DNA of 64,000 bases from Tulasnella sp. 424. Its lineage: Eukaryota; Basidiomycota; Agaricomycetes; Cantharellales; Tulasnellaceae. Positions 58,366-64,000 of the stretch are shown here, in pieces. The translations under genes were made by a program, and so were the position numbers. The stretch is from positions 372,001 through 436,000 of the forward strand of contig WSUB01000008.1 of NCBI GenBank assembly GCA_019633425.1. The letters are read 5' to 3'. Position 1 is the first letter of the stretch. Each line of letters opens with the position of its first letter. The notes under the pieces were generated by a model. It saw only the letters and a list, made by a program, of their open reading frames with translations, was not told where the DNA came from and searched no databases.

Positions 58366-60239
58366 CTATGATGACCGTCTAAGTGACATCATGGCAACAA
58401 TAAGGATGAGGATCAAAGCGGCCGGCCCTCCGAGGAGATCCATGCCGTTCATTTTCAGCCAAAGAATCATCACCAATAATCCTATCGCCATCCGCAAGTT
58501 CCTGATACGTAGGGGTGCATCGTCTACCACTCCCATATCTGTAGCGCGATACAGTGCTGTCTCGAAGCTTTTCGCCATTTGCTCCATGCTGAAGAGGTCC
58601 CTCGCTCGTTTCTTGGCCCGAACAGCGAGTGCTTCCCTATCTGATGGAGGTAGAGCGAGGACCTCCTGGAGCGCATTTGCCCAAAGCGCTGGATCCGGGT
58701 CACGCAGCCATGCGACACCTTCAGACCGGTTGGTTGAGATATCCACGAGGGATTCGGTAGGACCTCCACTGGTGCATGCTACTACAGGCAGGCCGCACGC
58801 CATCCCTTCAACTGGCCCGATACCAAAGTGCTCATTCCCCGGTGTGTAGAGCAAACACAAGGTAGTGGGAGAGCGAAGAAGGTATTGTCTCTGGACGGTT
58901 GTAAAATTGAGGATAAAGAGGATGTCGATGGTATCGGGGGCCGGAGGGGAAGCTGGTCGTGGGGGTGGGGGAGAGGTTTGGTTCGGTACAATGTCGTACG
59001 AGAGCGAGTGCTGGTTGCAGATAGATATCAGATGCTGAAGGGTATCGATGTTGTCCTTTACACGAGGGTCATAACCACCTGTGGCATGGCCCAGTCAGAT
59101 CGCATATGGTTCAACAATAAAACGCGCCCAGCTTACCCCCAATTACCAATCGAACACCACCGCTGCTGGTAGTTGCTGTTCGTCGCTTCAGTTCTGCGAA
59201 GGCCTCTATGGCTAAAGCAGTGTTTTTCTTGCGCTCGAAACGGTTCAATGATAAGAAGGTCTTTCGACTCCTGCCACAGGTCGTCCGAAATTCGTCAGAA
59301 TGCAGCAGAAGTTCAAGAGAATCCGCACGACTTACGACCCAATCAATGGAGACTCCAACGCGTCTAGACCCGGAGCAGGCACATCGTATGCATCAAGGTT
59401 TATACCCGGGTAAACAACTTCGGGAGACCTGACGATGGATCTAAACGAATGCTTGAATACTTGTGCAGTAAATTTAGAGTTGGCGAGCAGTACATCCGCA
59501 TATCCTATCATGGACATCCGTTAGTTCCCCTTCAACCGATCGGGACTTTTCAAAGACCGGTACCTGTCGTCTTCTCCTCGATCCAATCTGCTGGCAGTCT
59601 GTACAGCATTTTGAGCACTCCTTTCAGACTGTTTGGGGCCGTGCGACCGGACAGAGTGGCTTCTTTGCCAGTCGCTAGAAGTTTGTCCGGGAAATGCACG
59701 TAGAAGACCACTCGCTTGCCGGTTAACCACCGCAAGAGTGGTACACATGCAGAGAGTTGATCGACAATGTAAACGTCGTGCCAATCTTCCGGCCCGGCCT
59801 TGTAATAAAGTCGACCGAGAAGCACGAACAAGAGATGCAGCTGGCGAAAGATCGCCAAGTAAATGTGCAAAGCCCCAAAAAGGGAGCGAGGGACTCTCGA
59901 TGGGATATGGACCACGGTTAATGAGCCTGTGCGACTGTCGGTCAGCTAGAAATCCCTGAGCTTTATGAAAATGCCAACACGGACCATCGTTGGTTTCCTC
60001 AAAGGAGTGATTTGGGTCATGATGGGATGTGATTATTTCGACGGAGTGTCCTAACTTTTGAAGGCCGAGTGCTGCGTCCACTACAAGTCTCTCGGCTCCA
60101 CCTGTTTCAACGGACAATCGTCAGAACATGAGTTCTACACCTTGCGCCTAGACTGCGTAGATGAACCTCACCTACCAATGCCTAGATCAGGATGAATTAT
60201 GCCGACCCGCAAGCTCCCCGATCCTTCTTTGCGGGACAT
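58366..60239 (-). CDS. ALG2: Alg2 alpha-1,3/1,6-mannosyltransferase
   Basis: A GT4-family enzyme that adds the second and third mannoses to the dolichol-linked oligosaccharide on the cytosolic face of the ER. The start is [20 protein letters not shown] at 60239. A phase intron splits GIG from [17 protein letters not shown]. Next come [27 protein letters not shown] and [13 protein letters not shown], then a hydrophobic internal stretch. After an intron, [19 protein letters not shown] is followed by [10 protein letters not shown]. The donor-site block [18 protein letters not shown] holds the EX7E pair. The C-terminus carries hydrophobic helices ([19 protein letters not shown] and [14 protein letters not shown]), as in other Alg2 proteins. 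The TAG is at 58366-58368. It looks complete, with about seven exons. Confidence 0.92.
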
Positions 60240-61529
60240 CTACTTAGTGGTGGGCTCGGAACTAATACTCTCGGGGTTTGAAGATTGACACGTCGATAAA
60301 ACGAAATGAGGAGAGTTGGTTCGTAGAAACGCGGAGATGTGATAAGGAAAAGTGATTTGACTTTGGAGAGTTCTCAAGGTGTCTTTCACAATCACAGTGG
60401 CCTCGAGGCGTGCTCCAGGAATGTTGCTTGACGTGGTGGGGAAAGTTCAACAGGAAAGGTGCTGACGTAATCAGACCGCGACATCCGGCTGTCCTTCCCT
60501 GCAGCATTGAGATCGCATGAACACGTGCATTTTATTTGAAACTCTTCCCAAGCCATGCAAGAACTGCTAATAACTTCCTCACCTTTTAGTATCGTTGACA
60601 AAGTTGGATAACGGGGCAAATCGCACGGAGCCGATGTCCGAGATCGGCGCTCTCGCTTCAAGAGCGCACGCGGGTGTAACCACCTGCTCATTCTGCTCTG
60701 CAAGCGGATCAGCTGCTAAGACCTCCATGTGAATTTGATCCTTCCGTGAGCTATTGTTCCCATCGATGGGAATGTGAATGGAACTTTGCTGTATGGGTTC
60801 CTCGCGAAACAGCCCCATTCCACTCGCTACCTTGTGGATGGTGGAAAGGCCCTCAATGGGGAGCGCTGCGTTTACGCGGAGAAAAATTAAAGTTTATGTG
60901 ATATACATACATCGCGTTGACTGGATGAATTTGTTCTTCAGCCATCAGTGATTTCGGGGAGTCCGACCAGCCCCGTCGCCTCGGCTCGTGCTGCACTGTA
61001 CTGGCGGGAACGATTGAGAATGCCAGTTCAGAAGCTGGCACACTACCAGAAGGACAGGGCAGATAGATAGGCAGCGTGTGGATTGAGCACGGCAATAGTC
61101 CTTTCGGAAGCGAACGCGTTGCGTTGTAGCTTTGATGATAGCGGGGAAGCCTGGAGTGAGATATTCAAACTCGGGCGGAAGTTATGCAACATATCATGAG
61201 GATGATACGCCAGGATTAATGTGAAATACTCGGGGAGAACGGAATGGGCGGGTTGCGCCCCCGACCGAGGAAGCCACCCCCTCACAGCTCGCTGACGCAA
61301 TTCAGTGTCGGCAACACCGAACTCCTGGAATAGGAACCTTGTAGTCAACCTCGAGTCGGGCTAGCTCGATGATATCATGATAGAGGTTGGGCATTACACA
61401 CTATCTAACGGTTGCCGTTGAATGGTTACAGTGCGCATGGAAGCCCGCTCCTGATACCCGCATCTGAGAAATGTCCAAATAAATTATGCCACTACAGTAA
61501 GAAATGATTGTTACACGTAGGTGTACATG
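60240..61529. other. 1.3-kb region with possible unrecognised minus-strand exons
   Basis: Minus-strand frames at 60579-60818 (MGLFREEPIQQSSIHIPIDG at its start) and about 60910-61060 (including RRGWSDSPKSLMAEEQIHP) read like protein, and an intron-like segment lies between them. I could not join them in one frame with canonical sites, and no ATG clearly opens the set. It might be a small lineage-specific gene or the long leader of ALG2. Confidence 0.3.
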
Positions 61530-62655
61530 CTAAGAAGATTTCCAGTTGTACTTGCGGCTGGCTCCAGCCTCGACCCACGACGGTGCAAGCCAATATAAAA
61601 GATGGGCCCAACGGTAATGCCAAGGCATGAAGGTCGTTTTCACGGCTTTGTCAACCGCGTCAATACAGGCTTCTGCGACGTAATCAACCTTTAGAGCTTT
61701 CTTGGCCGAGTTGGGGCTCTCCTCAGCTCCAGGCCCATCTACAGCGCCTTTCCGGAAGTCCCCTTCGATCGTGGCAGGGAGCACGTGCGAGAACCTGATT
61801 TTAGGGTGCTCTATGGCAAGTGACTGGAAAAGCAGAAGGGAGGCTCCTTTGGAAGAGCAGTATAGCGATCGGGTGGGAGCCGGGATTATACTTGCCGCAG
61901 ACGAGATCAAAAGAATTGCCGGACAGCTCGATGACGCCTCCAGAAGTGGAATCTATTTGATCGTTGGAATTTCGTTAATAACGTGATCGAAGAGAAAAGA
62001 GGAGGAGTGGGGGTGACGATAGACAAGTAGACTTACAAAAGTGACAGCTGTATTCAGTGGACCTAAATAGTTTGTATTGATGGCAGCGGTGGCCACGTCT
62101 TTGGCTTTTTGAATATTGGCTTTTGTGGGTTTCCCAGCTGCAAAGGAGCCATTGGCTTCGCGGGGAGTGTTGGCTACGCCAGTGAGAAGAGCCTTGCCTG
62201 CCATGACACCGGCGGCCACCACAAGAGTGTCCAGACCACCGAACTCTAAACCATGAAGATGAGCCACGAAGAGGTTTAACTACTCGATCATCGGGCTTAC
62301 CTTTTTCAGCGAGCTTTCGCGCGTTCAAGACGGCATCAACTTCGCTAAAGTCGCCCACCACGGCCAACGCTTTTCCACTCCCAGCTGCCTGACATTCCTG
62401 TCGGACTTTATCGAGCAGCTGCTTCCTCCTCCCCATCACCGCTACCTGGGCACCTCGTTTAGCGTATTTGAGGGCGATGGCGCGCCCTACACCGGACGAA
62501 GCGCCAACGATGAGCACTCTTTCAGTGTTGACCGGAATAACATTGGGTCGATAAAATGCGCTGGTGGTCCATGCGACGTAAGCAATGATCAGTGGGAAGG
62601 CAAAGAATCCAAGCCAGTCAGTAGTCGACAGGTTGGCGAGGATAGAGTCGTCCAT
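61530..62655 (-). CDS. Short-chain dehydrogenase/reductase with N-terminal membrane anchor
   Basis: The ATG at 62655 (MDDSILANLSTTD) is followed by a membrane span, WLGFFAFPLIIAYVAWTTSA. The Rossmann fold begins RVLIVGASSGVGRAIALKYA with the TGxxxGxG-type cofactor loop. After an intron, EFGGLDTLVVAAGVM gives the NAG-like motif (VAAG). AAINTNYLGPLNTAVTF follows, then an intron, then PAILLISSAASIIP with the catalytic Ser, and YCSSKGA with the Tyr-xxx-Lys pair. The end is AGASRKYNWKSS, with the TAG at 61530-61532. The arrangement fits ER-anchored SDRs of the 11-beta-HSD1 / 3-ketodihydrosphingosine-reductase neighbourhood, so a lipid or steroid-like substrate is plausible. The exact activity cannot be told. 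Confidence 0.85.
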
Positions 62656-63248
62656 TTCAGCGCGTGCAGTTGGGGTAGAGAGAGGAAAGCAGATTGCGTG
62701 CGGTCCGAGAGGCCCGACTTCCTGGGTAGAACGTCCGACGTAAGCGGGACTGTCGGGGGCATGTCCACGCGTGCAAACAAAGTTCACTTCTGGCACCGCC
62801 ACCACCCCTGTCACAACTCGCTTCACATAGAAAACACGCCTCTGCGGGCAAAATGAGGCGTCAATCTGAGAACAATAGTACTAGCGCGCCTCACGTCTGC
62901 AATGCGGCGCCCCTCAACACTAATTCCCCAGTCTGGCGAGTCTGATCTCTGGGGGCTGAGGATCCGGACTCGCATCTACCTCGCCCGGCGTGAACTTTTG
63001 GAACCTCCTAGACCTCCTGACAGTGTTCCCCAAGGGGCTCCATCAGGCCTTATAAAAGAGACGCCAGAAACACCAGCGATACCTCCTCAGCTAGCCTCAT
63101 TCCCTCTCTCATCGTCCTTTCGGTTTCAGTTCTTGAACTCTTTTCTTCCTTTTATCTCTTTGCCACCGACGTCCTTCAGGCCTAGGACGACCTTTGCTTG
63201 CTCAAGTAATTCATCTTCGCACAAATAATTAGCTTCCTACCATCTGTG
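62656..63248. promoter_or_regulatory. Divergent region SDR / right-edge gene
   Basis: 593 bp between divergent genes. A TATA-like TTATAAAAGAGA at 63050-63061 and a C/T-rich stretch at 63090-63190 are the promoter and leader of the plus-strand gene. An open frame upstream of the SDR ATG reaches back to about 62826 but has no homologous content. Confidence 0.5.
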
Positions 63249-64000
63249 ATGGCCTCGATGCTTTCAATCAACGATCTCGTTCTTCAGCTCCAACTCTTCC
63301 GTGATGCTGCGCCGTCCGGGACTGTACCAGTTCAGGCCGCTATCTATCTCGCCATTAACTTTGGACGGCCTCAATCCGACGCCTTGCTCGATAAGGAGCT
63401 CACCACATGCTCTACGTACTGTGAGAAGCCCAACCTTAATCTGGCACTTGCAGGCTTACACTGACCTGTGGGGTATCCTCTCAATAGTGGATCACTCGTC
63501 TTTCATTCGCACACTCCGAAGGCTCCTTCCACTAGATGAGCACGGTACTCGTAAGCCGGCTATTCCCTTTAGACACGCGTCGGTATATTCATGCAGTTGT
63601 GCGATGATGCAGGATCGGCTTACACCGGCCTCGCTCCACGGAGTGACCTCTCCGATCTCCTCAAAATCTTCGGCCGTGACCCAATCGAGGTGGAGGAATA
63701 CATGAACCAATATGTCTCAGAAGAGCTTGGTAAGGATTGCCTTTAGTTTGACTTGCCATGGTGCTTATGTCTTTTACCTCAGTTGCTCTCACCAAGTTCC
63801 TCCGCATTCTAGCAAAACCGATCGCAGGGCAGCGTGAGTGCCTCCTGAACTGCACCAGCTTAGGAGACATGCTGATTGATTGAAATCTCATGCAGGCTAC
63901 CCCATCGGCGTCTACACAATCTCAAGACCACTTTCCGGCGCTCCAGCGAAGGTGTACGCCACTGTAACCAAACCTAGTTGCCGAAGGGACCGGACCAGAG
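63249..64000 (+). CDS. Unrecognised gene, 5' part, running off the right edge
   Basis: The likely ATG at 63249 opens MASMLSINDLVLQLQLFRD. Downstream exons are clear although their joins to the first are not: TTG at about 63595 begins LCDDAGSAYTGLAPRSDLSD, continuing to LLKIFGRDPIEVEEYMNQYV with a GTAAGG donor near 63731. The next exon reads VALTKFLRILAKPIAGQ with a GTGAGT donor near 63831, and the last begins GCTACCCC at about 63896 (YPIGVYTISRPLSGAPAK). I could not find a frame-consistent path from the first exon to 63595. No domain is recognised. The good donors and acceptors in the later part support a real gene. Confidence 0.5.

Noticed and set aside
1..64000. CRISPR arrays, bacterial operons, insertion sequences or viral genes
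   Set aside because: No spaced direct repeats, Shine-Dalgarno-led gene strings, transposase, integrase, reverse transcriptase or viral motifs were seen. The window is typical eukaryotic nuclear DNA.

Overview
The window is a gene-dense piece of a filamentous basidiomycete genome, most likely an agaricomycete. Genes lie on both strands and are cut by many GT-AG introns, usually 50-60 nt. The gene set fits this: two tandem P450s resembling the CYP63 family of wood-decay fungi, a secreted family-3 pectate lyase with a fungal CBM1 cellulose-binding module, a Sso-type syntaxin, a Yos9/OS-9 ERAD lectin and a Hal4/Hrk1-type kinase. There is no sign of a prokaryotic, organellar or viral segment, and no intact transposon was recognised. 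Gene calls come from joining exons by hand, so individual splice sites are inferred.

Layout. 1-2515 (-): 5' part of a Ser/Pro-rich protein running off the left edge. 3029-4898 (-): Mch1-like MFS transporter. 5217-5934 (+): small EF-hand-like protein. 6215-9021 (+): Prp28 DEAD-box spliceosomal helicase. 9355-10783 (+): Sso-type syntaxin. 12371-13687 (-): Ala/Glu/Lys-rich low-complexity protein. 15978-17074 (+): SUR7/PalI-type four-TM protein. 17962-20359 and 21316-23677 (-): tandem P450 paralogues. 24276-24799 (-): six-exon Pmp3 proteolipid gene.

25224-30734 holds the functional highlight: kynurenine formamidase (BNA7), kynureninase (BNA5) and kynurenine 3-monooxygenase (BNA4) side by side. 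BNA7 and BNA5 converge with 40 bp between their stops. BNA5 and BNA4 diverge from one 263-bp promoter carrying a TGAGTCACGTG composite site. Together they take N-formylkynurenine towards 3-hydroxyanthranilate, the tryptophan-to-NAD route.

Further right: AT-hook protein (31940-32717, -), Yos9/OS-9 lectin (34582-36526, +), Hal4/Hrk1-type kinase (37240-40678, -), then about 7.2 kb with no recognisable gene (40679-47851). Next come a CECR5-type HAD phosphatase in many short exons (47852-49724, -), pectate lyase PL3-CBM1 (50866-52457, +), a SAM methyltransferase with a 6-nt microexon and possible frame breaks (52526-53436, -), a Prr1-like kinase with an insert in its N-lobe (54127-56873, +), a single-TM protein (57352-58186, -), Alg2 mannosyltransferase (58366-60239, -), an SDR oxidoreductase (61530-62655, -) and an unrecognised gene leaving the right edge (63249-64000, +).
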